Assembly (NCBI GenBank): GCA_017562135.1
Contig: QEYB01000047.1
Location: 124,001 to 188,000 of the forward strand
Reading direction: 5' to 3'
Length of the DNA: 64,000 nucleotides
Source: Dipylidium caninum
Lineage: Eukaryota; Platyhelminthes; Cestoda; Cyclophyllidea; Dipylidiidae
In this document: one piece after another, positions 39,731-51,269 of the stretch
Numbering within the stretch: position 1 is the stretch's first letter
Layout: each line of letters opens with the position of its first letter
The notes under the pieces: model-generated
Database searches by the model: none
The model's input: the letters and a program-made list of their open reading frames with translations, nothing else
Told to the model about the DNA's origin: nothing
Position numbers and translations under genes: made by a program

Positions 39731-41094
39731 ATGGAGCGGCTCGCAACCTGCTTGCTGGCTTCCGCCATCGTCTTTGGGATCTTGACGTTTAGGGACATAG
39801 CTATGATGGATACAGGCGAGGAATCACCCAAAGACTTTCCGGAATTAAAGGACACACAACCGGTAGTACCTACACTCCGGTTCCAGTTTTGGTAGGCCAA
39901 TAATTCGTATCAGTTGAATATCCAAAATAGCGTTTCATGAGGGTACAGGAGGGCCTACGAGGAGTTGGCCCGCATGGTCGTCCAACGATATCCTATACTT
40001 AATATCGAGGGGACGACTTATCCTCCTCCGCAGTGGCGAGCACTAGCTGCTAAAATAGCCACTATGTTAAAATTTTTCTTCCTTGCCGTGATAATCACTG
40101 GCATTGATCCTTTCCCTTACTTTGGCCTTGGCACTCCTAGCTTCTTGACTTACGTAAATCAAAATAAGGTGGGTCTCCATATTTAATCGTTTTTCATCTG
40201 ACTTTCATCCTTTCACTTCTTTCAGATATCTGTTTGCTTGATGTGCTTTTTCATCGGGGGCCTTATTGAAAATCAACTTCTATCTACTGGCGCATTTGAG
40301 ATAACGTTTAACGGTGAGGTTTCCTGAAACTAATGAAACATCTTCCTTTGATTCTCTTCGGTAGTGTGTCTACTATTGTCAAACATGTCCACGGTCGCGA
40401 AGATCCTTATCATATTTTAAACTCAAGCTCTGAAGCTTCCTATTAGCGCCTTTTAGGTGGTTGTTCGTTTTATAAATCGCCTTGAATGACTTGTTTATTC
40501 ACCTCTGCTGATCGGCCAAGAACTTATTTTGCCATATAGAACCATTACTTGACCCGCTAATCGTATGAAAACTCATAAAAAATGATTTTTCTGCTTGTTA
40601 CGTTAGCTGACGTGTTATATGCCTTGTGCAAATGCACTTTTTTGTTAGTTTTGGACCTCACACGACTTGGCCTGTTGAAACAGTTGACGACAGGTAGGGC
40701 TTGATCTGGAATCAAAAGTCCACGCTCATTCCGACCACCGTACTTAATAACTTATAAATTAGCCCACAGATTATTGTGGTGCGGTGATTCATGCTCCCAA
40801 TATAGTGCTGAGTTGAAGAATGTAGGCTTCATATTGTGGATTAGGGGGGTTCCTCGGTCATATCAGTTAAGGATTGTGCTTGAATTTATCGTTTGTTATT
40901 TTCCTCTATTTTTGACAGACATACCGATCTGGTCTAAGCTGCAGTCTAATAGGGTGCCCCAGCCACAGGAGCTCTTGTCCATCATTGGCTCGCACATGCA
41001 GTTACAAGTCCCAGGCTCAGCCTCTTCTGGAATGTCTTTCAATCCCAATAGTATCCTCGAATGCCAAGGTCCTAGTCTGCTTCCTTTCACTTAA
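39731..41094 (+). CDS. SELENOT: selenoprotein T (in-frame UGA = selenocysteine)
   Basis: ER-membrane thioredoxin-like redox protein. Four exons close in phase: 39731-39891, 39931-40168, 40226-40313 and 40919-41094, giving 220 residues counting selenocysteine (human about 195). The N-terminus MERLATCLLASAIVFGIL is a hydrophobic signal or anchor. The CVSUGYRR motif follows the first, 39-nt intron, with Cys54 and Sec57 forming the redox pair. Downstream are QRYPILNIEG, a membrane segment FFFLAVIITGIDPF, FFIGGLIENQLLSTGAFEI and DIPIWSKLQSNRVP, all family landmarks in the right order. The extra length is in the Ser/Pro-rich tail after MQLQ. A caller that treats UGA as stop would lose the active site. 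A SECIS element follows the stop codon and supports the reading. Confidence 0.95.
39938..39940 (+). other. UGA selenocysteine codon of selenoprotein T
   Basis: The TGA lies in frame eight bases into exon 2, at the U of the CVSU redox motif, with family-conserved sequence on both sides (TLRFQF before, GYRRAYEEL after). No alternative splice avoids it without losing the motif. Confidence 0.93.
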
Positions 41095-41122
41095 CTTCCT
41101 TTTGATTAACTAGTCTGGAGCG

Positions 41123-41208
41123 CGTGAATTTGGGAACCCAATGACACTGGCGGAGTAAAACCTTAATCGGGGCTCTGTTTCGGTCGATGCTGATTTCCTC
41201 TACTCACG
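41123..41208 (+). promoter_or_regulatory. SECIS element in the SELENOT 3' UTR
   Basis: Folding by hand gives the canonical plan. The 5' core ATGA is at 41141-41144 and the 3' core CGAT at 41185-41188, forming the UGAC/CGAU non-Watson-Crick quartet. An 11-pair helix II joins 41146-41156 with 41172-41184, with a two-T bulge and several G-U pairs. The 15-nt apical loop at 41157-41171 starts with AAAA, and CC/GG within it could form the small form-2 helix. Below the core, GGGAA at 41132-41136 pairs with TTCCT at 41195-41199, and CGTGA at 41123-41127 pairs with TCACG at 41204-41208. It begins 28 nt after the stop codon. The fold is mine and not computed. Confidence 0.82.
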
Positions 41209-42010
41209 GTCCCGCTTCTGCTAGTTCTCAATTTGTTGTCAAATGTTGTCTACATTGCCATTCACTCACTTTTTATTGTTTTCATAAAACAAACTAAGAA
41301 ATCCCTTTTTTAATTATGAGTGGTCAAGATGACCAGGTCTCTAAATGCAGTTCTTTCTTGCCTACATTAAAATGACGATGCACTGACTGGACGCGTCAAA
41401 GATATTCTTGTTTGTAAGCCTCGCTTTAGCATCATTCGTTTCACCACTCAACTGGAGCTGGTGCTGTGACGTAAAGAGAGGTCTTCGTGCTCCGATCGTT
41501 TAATTGAAGCCTTTTTATGACATTGATGGATACACATCGCAGGCCTCAGGGTACTGCGTATAGCTAAGATCTGAAATCCAACAGGCGCGGACTCGCTCAC
41601 GAGCGCCTAATTCGTACTAATTGTTCTTGAGTGGCCTGTCAGCTAATGAATTGCGGCCTGACCAACTAACTGGTTAGATCACTGAGGCTTCAATACCACG
41701 AATATTTTTATGGACAACACGGTTCCTCCACGAGGCAACGCCCTCCCCCCCAGGATAGTCAGCATTTAACTTTTTGTAAGTGCGAATACAAGGGGACACC
41801 CGAGAAAACGCTCAGTTCTCGGATTATGATGAAGAGTAACACCTAATTTCCATACCAATCTATGTGATTTTCAAATAAACATCCACGTGACGCACTTTAC
41901 AACTGTTTTTTAAAAGAAAAATAGTAATTCAAAAAATCAAGTGCTAAGAAGACAGGTGGGTGGGCAAAGTTCCAGATAGGGGAAGCTAAAAAATTAGGAC
42001 GAGGGATGGC
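41209..42010. other. convergent intergenic region SELENOT-NBAS
   Basis: The plus-strand SELENOT and minus-strand NBAS transcripts end toward each other here. No coding sequence is seen. It should hold both 3' UTR ends. Confidence 0.45.
41874..41879 (+). terminator. possible polyadenylation signal for SELENOT
   Basis: An AATAAA 780 nt after the stop codon on the SELENOT strand. It is the clearest signal after the SECIS element, but alternative nearer sites may be used. Confidence 0.3.
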
Positions 42011-45000
42011 TCATTCAGTCAATAAGTCATGAGTAGCTTTTAGTGCTTCCTCCATCGTACACATGGGCCGTTTTCTCGACAGAACAATCCTACTTAGAAG
42101 AATCGTCTCTATCCATGCGTCCCCAGAACAATGCATCAGGCGGAAAATGTGATGCAAGAAAAAGTCGTAATACGGATTCTCGGCAACCTCCAAAATCGCC
42201 TCAAGCATGGAGGGTGGGAATTCTGATGTCCTCCAGGCATCAGCTCTGCTAAGAAATCGCCTACAAGCAATTGGATCCAACTTCACATCGGAGGGAATAT
42301 CGACAACGGTAGTAGTAGACGATAAAGCAGGCGAAAGAAGTTTGCAGCTGTGAACTACCTCCTTCAAATTTGCATTTTCCGTACTGAAAGTACCGATGGC
42401 ATTCAGGTAAGCTTCTCCAGGAATGCGAGCAAGATGCACTCGTGAGACAAGTTGTCTCGAGAATTTAGGCAAGAGAGAGTGTCGACTAAAACATTCTAAC
42501 CAACTTTTCCACAACTTTTTCTCATTAATAAACACTAGCTCGGTGTTTTCCGTTAAACAAAGAGTAGCTAATTCGATGGCCACAGCAATAGCCTGGATGA
42601 GACTTGCATTCATTACTCCCTCCTCTCCCAATATCCGACCGATCAGATCACTTACTGCTTCATGACCTTGGAAATAGGCAACCAGTTTCGAGATCACGCC
42701 TTCAAGAGAATGGCGAGGCAATTCGTATTGCACAAGCACATGATCAAGCGCATTTTGTGCAATACTAACATAATTGCTAGATGATGGATCAATTTCGAGA
42801 AGAACGCGTCCAAACAGTTGGCGAGGGGAGGACCAAGAGAGGAGAAGGGAAATTGCTGACGCTTGTTGCTTTATCGACATGTTTTTCACGAAACTAACAA
42901 TAACCTGGTCCGAGTTTTTAAGATCATGCTCTGATGAACAGTCTAAGTAAATCCAATCAGCCAAAGTTACGCTGAGAAATTCATTGATACTTTCACACAA
43001 GGCTGTCAACATAACCTGGAGCAATAAAAACAGTGAAAATGAGGTGTTTAATACATGCTCACAAGGTGAACACTGATTAAGATCTACCTCTGCGAAATCC
43101 ACATACAGTAATCTTGCAATACCTTCCGTAAAGTCAATAAAGGTATGAAGAAGGGCGCTGAAGGTCTCCAGAGGTTCGGATCGAGGCAAGGATAAGCGCT
43201 CGTGTACGGCTTGAAGAAGTAAGACGGGTGCTGTTTCAATATCTTCAAAATGATGCCATAAAAGACGCTGTCGAAGAGATTCGCTCAGGAAAGATAGGTC
43301 CGTGCATTGGCTGGTCCAGTCGATCCGCCTCTGAAGGTCGGTTTGGAGATGCTTCAACTTCTCTATCGAAGCACTGTCAGTAGATCTACATTGGAGCAGC
43401 AACATAAACCTATTTAACCAGGTTCTACCGATGTGTAAAACTTCTGAGACAGATGGACAAAGTGGGGCTAGCAAAAGCTCTCATCTAGACACTTCACACT
43501 TTCCAACGAAAATTTGTATTTTGTTACACTTCTATCACTTCGTTTTCGGATTTAACAAACTCAACTATTATATGTTGTCAGCTTCGTAAATAGTAATCGA
43601 AACAAACCACACTTAGGGCTTCTAAAACTAAAGTCATCGCCTCCAGAAACTATTTTTCGATACAAAAGTTGTACAAAGTAGAAGTAAGTGTAAATCACTA
43701 ATAGGTCCGTTGTTGTAACAAAACATTATAATACTCTGAAGTTTCATAGTCAAAAATAAAGTGGAAATAAATGAGAAAATATATAGCTTACTTTGTGTTC
43801 GCGACACTAGCGGCGGACTCAACCAACGCCAGACCTTGACTGAGGTCAATCGACCGAGCTAATCCCTCCGCTCCAAACAAATACTTCGATATCCAATCCG
43901 CTAGCACCGCTGCGTTACCGTCAGGCGTTATCATGGCATTAAAACAGTCGATCAATTCATGAATTGGCAACTCCGATTTGGCAAGTAGACGGCTAGCGTA
44001 AGCGGCATAAATGGTAGAAATTTTCGAAAGTGGGCAAGAGACAGATTGGTGAACTAAAGAGATAAGTGAGTCAACTTCGAATTTGGAGGTCAAGCTTGAT
44101 TGAACAGAAATGAGAAATTCCTCTTCAGTGGGTTTACCCAAGGCTGATACAAAATTAAAGTAAACTGACGAATCCAGTCGAACTACTGTGCGAAGAAAGT
44201 CTATATGCTTCTTGATACTATCACCACGAATAGACAATTTGGCATCATCGCCACCCGCGACCGCAGCAAAAACTTTCAAGAGAAGGCGTAAACGCCATAA
44301 TGGAATCTCCTCTATTCGCGGATCAACAGTCTCTCGTATATAGGATGTGAGATCGTCAAAGGAGACGTCACGCTTGAGATATGGCGAAATTTCTTTCAGT
44401 CGACGTTTGATAACATCTGGATCGATACCGTCACCACAAAATATGATCTCCGAAAGGTTGGTCAATACCAGTTGCGATCTCGATTCGTCCATGTGCTTTG
44501 CCAGGAGTAGAGAAAGCTCTGGATGTGTTTGGGAGATTGCTAACAATTCACCACGCCTATAAACTGCATCGGTGAAGAATTTTTCGGGATTATTAACTAG
44601 ACGCGAAACCAGAGCCTTCGAGCACCATGCGGCAATAAGTGGATATTTGACCGAAAGGAGAGCTAGTGTTTCCAAGAGCGTGTGAGTAGAATGAAACGGT
44701 TTCACAGAGTCCACCGCCATTTGAGGACTTGCCGCAATACTGGCTGCTAATAGTCGATATTCTTCTAGCTCGTGCGACTTTGTCTGACTGAATTCGATGG
44801 CCTCGGCGAGACTATTACACAACAGTTTAGTCCAATTTCGTGGTCTCTGGCCCAGTGGAGGACCATAAGCGTAAGACAAACCAACATCCAGACTTTCAGG
44901 GTTTAGGCAGCCTTTCATCCACGTCTCTTGAATAGTCTCTGTTGAAGGCATTTGTGAAGACCAACTAGAGAGGAACGCTGACATCAGCGATGAATGGGAA

Positions 45001-48000
45001 ATGGATGGTGAAAAGGAATCTTCAAGTCCAGCAGGATCCAAAGGAGATAGGTAAAAAGTGCAGGGATAGTATCCTTTATTATCACACGCACTTTCGTGAG
45101 AAGATGAAGAGAGGACAGAGAATATACGTTGCGCAACGCTGGAATGGTTTTCAGTTGCCGTAGTGACCACCTTCTGAGAAGCACAAATTCTAGCGAATTC
45201 ACCACAAATATCTGCAAAATCGCTGCAGCTACATTCGCGAATTGAATGGGTGATTACGAAGCGAATGAGGGTTAAACGAAATCTCTCAACAATCGCAGGG
45301 TCTACACCGGGAAAGAGGGAGGCTAAAGCCTCAGTTGGCGCATTGCTCCACATTCGAAGTTCTCGCCAAGCCAAAGGCTCAGGAGTGGAAAGAATTTCAT
45401 ACAACAACGCCACGGTCCTCTCAATTGCAACATCAGAGAGTGGTTTTTTAAGAACAAATTGAAATGCCGCTTTCAAGAAACACCGGTTTACTTCCGTTTC
45501 GGTGAAGTCGAAGTACTTTCCCGCTTGAACAAGTTTCACCTCGTTCATGTATGTAATATCCAGGAGATCCTGTATAGCCATAGTGAACAGCTCCGCTTTC
45601 CTATCCCGAGACATTTTTAGCCAAGTGGACCGAGATGGTGGAGAAGGAGTACAATTTTTCAAGCGATCGATGCCTGAAAGAAACTTTACAGCCCCATAGA
45701 ATGAGGATACTGGTGAGTTTTTCGAGGAAGGAAGAAACGAGAGACAGAGAGCACCCAATTCTTCGTTCATCTCACCAACTCCAAATGCAGGTGTTGCATC
45801 AAAATAAATGCCGGCGGCATGCTGAAGCGCAGAGCACCAAGTAGAATCACTTTCTGGGTCATATACCAATGTGGAACTCGCGAAATCTATGAAACGTCGA
45901 TCTCCTGAACATAACACACCCACGAGTAAGCTGTAGCGTGCTTTATCATTCGAGTCAACGCCAAGAAGTCTTGTCAGAGTAGTGCAGAGACATTGGAAAA
46001 TGCTGAAAAATTAAATACATACACACTCAGACATGGGAGCCTGGAAATAGAAAAAATGAAGGGGAAACTAACCTTGTGAGGACATTGTTATCACCGTTGT
46101 CGAGTTCTGAGGGCGAGATGGAAGCATTTTCGGAGGTAAGTGATAAACGGTTGTAGAAATAAAGACGTTTAACGGCCTGAAGGGATGATGCCACTCCTCG
46201 CGAGGATTCCTCAGACTGAGACTTCTTGCGCATTCCCTCTTCCTGGGCCACAAGGGTAGTTCGAATCCACCGATTAACGAGTTGTTTCAGTCGTGTTTCA
46301 TCTCCTGTACTGATAGAAAGAGCTTCCCCCAGAGAAGTAGGAACTCCAAATGGAGTGACCAGGTAGCCCAAATCACGGACGAGCGCATGATAACCAAGGA
46401 GAGCTTCACAACACTCTAATAGGCGATAAGAATGACTCCCTTTCTCTTTTTCAAAATGTAGGCTAGAGAGGATACTTTTGGCGTGATTCAAGTAAGTCTC
46501 AGGGTCCGCTGATGGAGACGGCGTGAACTCGGTCAGAAAGTCGACAACACAGGAGTTGAAAGTATCTAAATAAATTGCGCAAGCAGGCTTGCTTAAACTT
46601 TACGAAGCAGCATGCAGTACTTGTACTGCACAGGTTTGGTCCCCCAAATACATTTTCATAAGAGTTAGTCAGGAGAATAATACTTGACGTGAGCCGAAAA
46701 CTGTAGGGATTATGAGACCACAAAGTAGCAAAAATTTAGGCGCAAAATGTAGAGAAAGTACAAAAAACGGAAATTGATATCGCATTAAAATCTTTTTGGG
46801 TAGGTCGAGATTGGATAGACGGTTTTGAACCTCATGTTATTCGTATGATTAGAAACATAAAGAAAAAGGACAAGTGCTAGTTTCAAGTAACAAAATATCA
46901 CAATAGAACCCTACCAGTAAAGAAAGCGACTATTTCAGCGTCAGAATCATTCCATCCATTTACTAACATGGAAATTGCCTCTAATCCAGAAGCGGCGTAG
47001 TCAGCAACCCTGAGAAGGCATCGTTTCAACAGAGACGTCGCAATGGATTTCGGGTAAGAAAAGAAGGAAAGGCAAAAGACGACGCGTCAAAACAGAGCAC
47101 ACCTCTGCAGCCGTTATCTTTGAAGGCGCAGCAATGCAAACACAAATTAGTAATTCTAGATGCTGTTCTTCAGTTAACTGATGGAATTCCACTAGTTTCA
47201 AACGGTTTAGGGACACTAACTTTCCGTTAAGATCAATGTTGCGTCGAAGTGTATTGGAAAATTTGTAGCCAGGGACGGCATGATAGAGGATCTAAAGTAG
47301 GGAGAGTAAAAGTTAATTATTTTAGTTTACCATAGCGAATCTATTCACTTCATCAGAATGGCGTTGAAGAAACGTCAGAGCCCGTCTTTTTGAACGACAC
47401 AATTTAGTTGCCTTACTGTTTTTGATGATTTCAAGAGTAATTCCCAACAAATCGCCAGCTTCTGTGGTAAGTCCGGACAGCTGATCCACCTCGTAGGCTC
47501 TTGCACAAGCCCAATGAGCAAGATTCACTGCGTCTGGAACAGCATTATTCCATTGAAAATCGTTAGGAAGGAGGGAACATAAACGTCGCACAGCATCCTT
47601 GTAGAAACTTTTGCAAAGTCCACCAATAGGAGGATGTTTTTCCGTCGGTTCAAAAAGAAGAGACTTAATCGGCCTAAGGTATTTGGTGGGTGATTCAGTT
47701 ACGGGAATAGTGGTAAGGAGACCGATAAGGTGGGGATTCAGAAGATTATAATAATAAGAGACTAAAATACTGAAACTTTCATAGCGTCGTGTTTGCAGGT
47801 ACCAGAGAGCGATGTCAAGAACTGAATTCTGCCGATAGGCTTCCACTTCCAAACACCACCTTTTAACCTCGTTTGGAGCGTAGTCACAACTATTGCTTCG
47901 TGACAGAGACAAGGCACATTCTTCAGCATAGATGGCCGTAAGCACGTCCAAGTGATAAAGTCGTTCCTGAAACATCGCGGTGACAGTAGTATTGGAGGCA

Positions 48001-50341
48001 CGAGAAAGGCCAGCAGTTAGCAAAAATTTCACAGCATGGAAGAGGTCGACAGGTCTCCAGGTCTCATTAACGCAGGGAATCTCATGGAGACACTCTCGAA
48101 GAACCCAATTTACTCGCTTCGTGATGTTTTTGATGCAAACAGATACGATTTTTTCGAAAGTGGTAGGCTCTAGAGGAAAATTGAAGAGAGCGACCATTTG
48201 GTACTGCCAGACGGATTCCGGGTCAAGCCTCACACTATCTGCCTCGGCATAGTCGTCACTAGCGAGAGCTAGCGCCTCCGAAAATTGGCAGCTTCTAAGA
48301 CGATGAATGAAAAGCTCGTATCGCGAAGTGGATGCTATTCGAATGACAGTGGCTTTCGCGGTAGTGGATGCAGACTCTTCCAACGGATTTGGAGTGTTAT
48401 TCACCGATGCAGAATTATCAATTATACCAAGCAGTACAGCAAATGCACTAATATAACTGGTTCGTGAATTACTCCGCGGCTTAACCTTTTTATCACCTTT
48501 AGGGAAGCTTTCTACAGAGCAGTTAAGAATGAGTAATTCAGTTTTGGTGGAATCTCTGACATTGGCTATTGCAAAAGAAGAAAATGGAGCAAAATGGAGG
48601 TTTTCACCATCCTGGCGATCTGCACTAAACAGCTGGTTCTCCATGGTCTCAATATTGATAATGGAAAGAGAACCGTCACTTTTGAGAATAGCTAATAGAT
48701 AGTCGCAGGAATTCCGCTTCCACCAGTTCAAATGAAGTGGTACCGGGAGCATGGAGTTCAGAAGAGGTGCAAGTGGTCTGCAAACGACTGCAGGGCTGTC
48801 GATAGCCACTGCATCGGAGATTATAGTAGTAAGAAGGGAACATGCAGGAAAAGACCAAACTGATATTACGCGAGAACAGTGGAGAGCGGAGAGAAAATTA
48901 CCCTCAGGAGATAAGGATAGGCTGGCAAAACCGTCTGATAAATCAGCTTTTTTCCGAGCAGAAATTGAACGTACGAGGGAACGCAACTTTGAAGATGTTC
49001 TGTTGTCACCGGTTGCAGAGAACTGGTTTGGATCAAATTTAGAGAAAGACGAAAGATTTTCGATTGAAAGCACTGTTAGGTGATGTTCCGGCGCACCCAC
49101 ATATTCACCACCAACAACTAGAAGGTTTTTCCTGACATCCAATACAGAGCAGAATATAGTACGGTGATTTATTTGACAGACTAAACGAGCAGGAAAGCCA
49201 ACAGATTTGTCATTCAGGTGCCACAACTCAATTTCTCCAGAAAACCGGCAAACTATGAGATAGGAGGGATCCTGCATGAAGTTCATTCCCGCCATTGGGG
49301 CGAAATCGGATTTCAGCGGTTGTTGAACGAATATGCGCCTATTATCGGTGTCATTCAGGTTTATGATTTCCATAGCACCGTTGCTGTAGCCAATTCCAGC
49401 AAACTGGTTTGAGTGGAAGGCAAGGACGCGCCATTGCGGGTATGGATCTACATAAGTCAGAGGCCACCGCCTCCATTCGATGAGGTCCGATAATTTTTCC
49501 GAAGAGGAAAGTGGAGTGGAAGAGTCGGAATCGAGAAGAGTTGAATCAATAGTTGCATTGTCTGACTCCAAGTTGATGAGAGCCGAAATACCATCAACTG
49601 TTACAGTGGTAGGTGACACTTCGAGCCAACGAACCGCTAAGATGGCAATGGAAGATGGTGGCAAATAACCTACCGACCACGGATACCCAGTACTTCTGTA
49701 CTGGCTATACGCGATAAAAACAGGAGATGTGTAGTTGAGAAAAGTTGGTAAGTAGGATGCGAAACACTCGTTTAATCTTGAAACAAACCAAGAATTGCCA
49801 TTTCTTCTGGTAGCAATAGGAATCCCAGGTCTGTTTTGAAGCCTACTAGCCAACTTATTGGGGTCGTAGGAGATAACTGCATCGGGAAATTCGGCTTGGA
49901 AAGATAGTAGCTCCTCTCTAATGTAAAAATTATGAGGTTTCGAGTCAGAGCTAATACAAGACTTCTTAGTTTCGGCACAGCGCCTCATACTCTGGTCCTA
50001 CGGAAAGAATGCGCCAGAAATAATTGGCTGAAATTGTCACATTAAGTTGAAAGTAAGCTCGTTACTCGTAATGCACAAAGTAATGTCTATAACATATTGC
50101 AAACTTACATCGGCGGCAAGCACGGTCAAACTGCGCAATATCGGCGGCTTCACCTGAAGCCAAGGTCTCTGGCATGAAAGTGAGATATTATAGTTAACAT
50201 CATACACGGATGAAACTGCTGAGTCTTTTGGACGAAAATGCCTCCATTTTGTGCTAAGGGTGTAAAGTGGACCTTCTTGAGCCAACTTTATGGCGTTCAA
50301 CCAGTTCGGGGAGAACAAGATTGCAACTTCCGGCGAGGGTT
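42011..50341 (-). CDS. NBAS: NBAS, NRZ tether subunit (WD-like and Sec39 domains)
   Basis: Large cytosolic protein at the ER; in the NRZ complex it tethers Golgi-to-ER vesicles, and it also takes part in nonsense-mediated decay. Seven minus-strand exons join in phase: 50341-50109, 49997-47331, 47291-47101, 47009-46915, 46565-46073, 46002-43792 and 43424-42011, about 2430 residues (human 2371). The N-terminal propeller includes DPYPQWRVLAF, LVVGGEYVG, FASLSLSPEGNFLSALHCS, VISVWSFPAC and LHLNWWKR. The Sec39 domain follows from about residue 650 with CQFSEALALASDDY, KRVNWVLRECLHEIP, FSILVSYYYNLLNPHLIGLL and a long helical C-terminus. Introns are 39, 91, 349, 70, 367 and 111 bp. The first exon starts at an acceptor with one base owed from upstream, so the 5' end is incomplete. 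The stretch between that exon and the propeller does not match the human protein obviously. Confidence 0.9.
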
Positions 50342-51269
50342 CTAACAAATTAGTCACAAAATTCTATTGAATTTTCGATCTATTTAAGGCAAGGACAACC
50401 TAACAAATACTTATATACTTGTAAAAATGTCTTATTGATAAAACACCTTCCAAGGCGGTGCTATATCCATAATTTAGGAACAGATTAACAACCGGTATTA
50501 AAATTTCTTCTAAGTCATTTTGACTGGCCCGGATATTGCATCTTATCTAAGTGCTTTTAATACTGAAACTGCGCTTACCATCCTTCAAAATCATATTACC
50601 AAAAATATATAATCGAAAGCTAATCAGCAAAGAGGAGCACGTAACACCACACTCGTACATTTTGAAGGCGAACTACAGTATCTACCACGCTGACGACCCA
50701 CCGTTCCATTTACGATTATGCAGTTTCAGACTCTAATACAATCATTAACATGGCAGGCCGTTAGGTTGACTGAACTGTTTGTCAACGTCGCATTCCGTGG
50801 AAAGTGATCACCTCCATTAATTAACGCTATATTGAGTGCAAATGTTGATTAGGGTAAACCTAGACCCACGTAGTATGATCGAGGTATTGGGCGAGGTGCA
50901 TCACAGAGCACCCCCACCTAGCAGTACTTCCATGATCGCTAATTAGGAGCGCTCCTCTACCCTGGCCTGGCTTATCCTCCTGTCACACCTTATGCAGGAT
51001 AGTCAAAACTGTTGACGCGTCGATGATGTGAGTCTACCAAGACTCCTTGGTTAAGGCTAAGTTTCGCAGTTTCCATCTAAGTGCATGGGCTGTCAACGCG
51101 CTTTCGAGTGTGGAGGATAATGTGGTAACCCGAGTCCGCTCAAACAACGCAGAATAAAATATATTAGCTTTTATTGCCAATTTCTTATCTCCGAAATTCA
51201 CACATAAGCGAATAAAGTGTTACCGAAAAAACAACGATTGGAGGTGAATCTTGACGCGTCTCTGATCCA
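50342..51269. other. intergenic SHMT-NBAS
   Basis: Contains the NBAS promoter, probably its first coding exon, and the SHMT 3' UTR. I could not place the NBAS initiator. No other gene is seen. Confidence 0.45.
51170..51175 (-). terminator. possible polyadenylation signal for SHMT
   Basis: AATAAA on the minus strand about 95 nt beyond the SHMT stop codon, a sensible distance for the 3' end of that transcript. Confidence 0.45.

Noticed and set aside
41317..41340. ATGA followed by a small perfect hairpin as an alternative SECIS
   Set aside because: The stem is only about six pairs, with too short a distance from the core to the loop; the element at 41123-41208 fits far better.
43425..43791. 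Apparent phase clash between the last two NBAS exons suggesting another frameshift
   Set aside because: Using the acceptor at 43426-43425 rather than the more obvious upstream ones gives a perfect phase match, so no lesion is needed.
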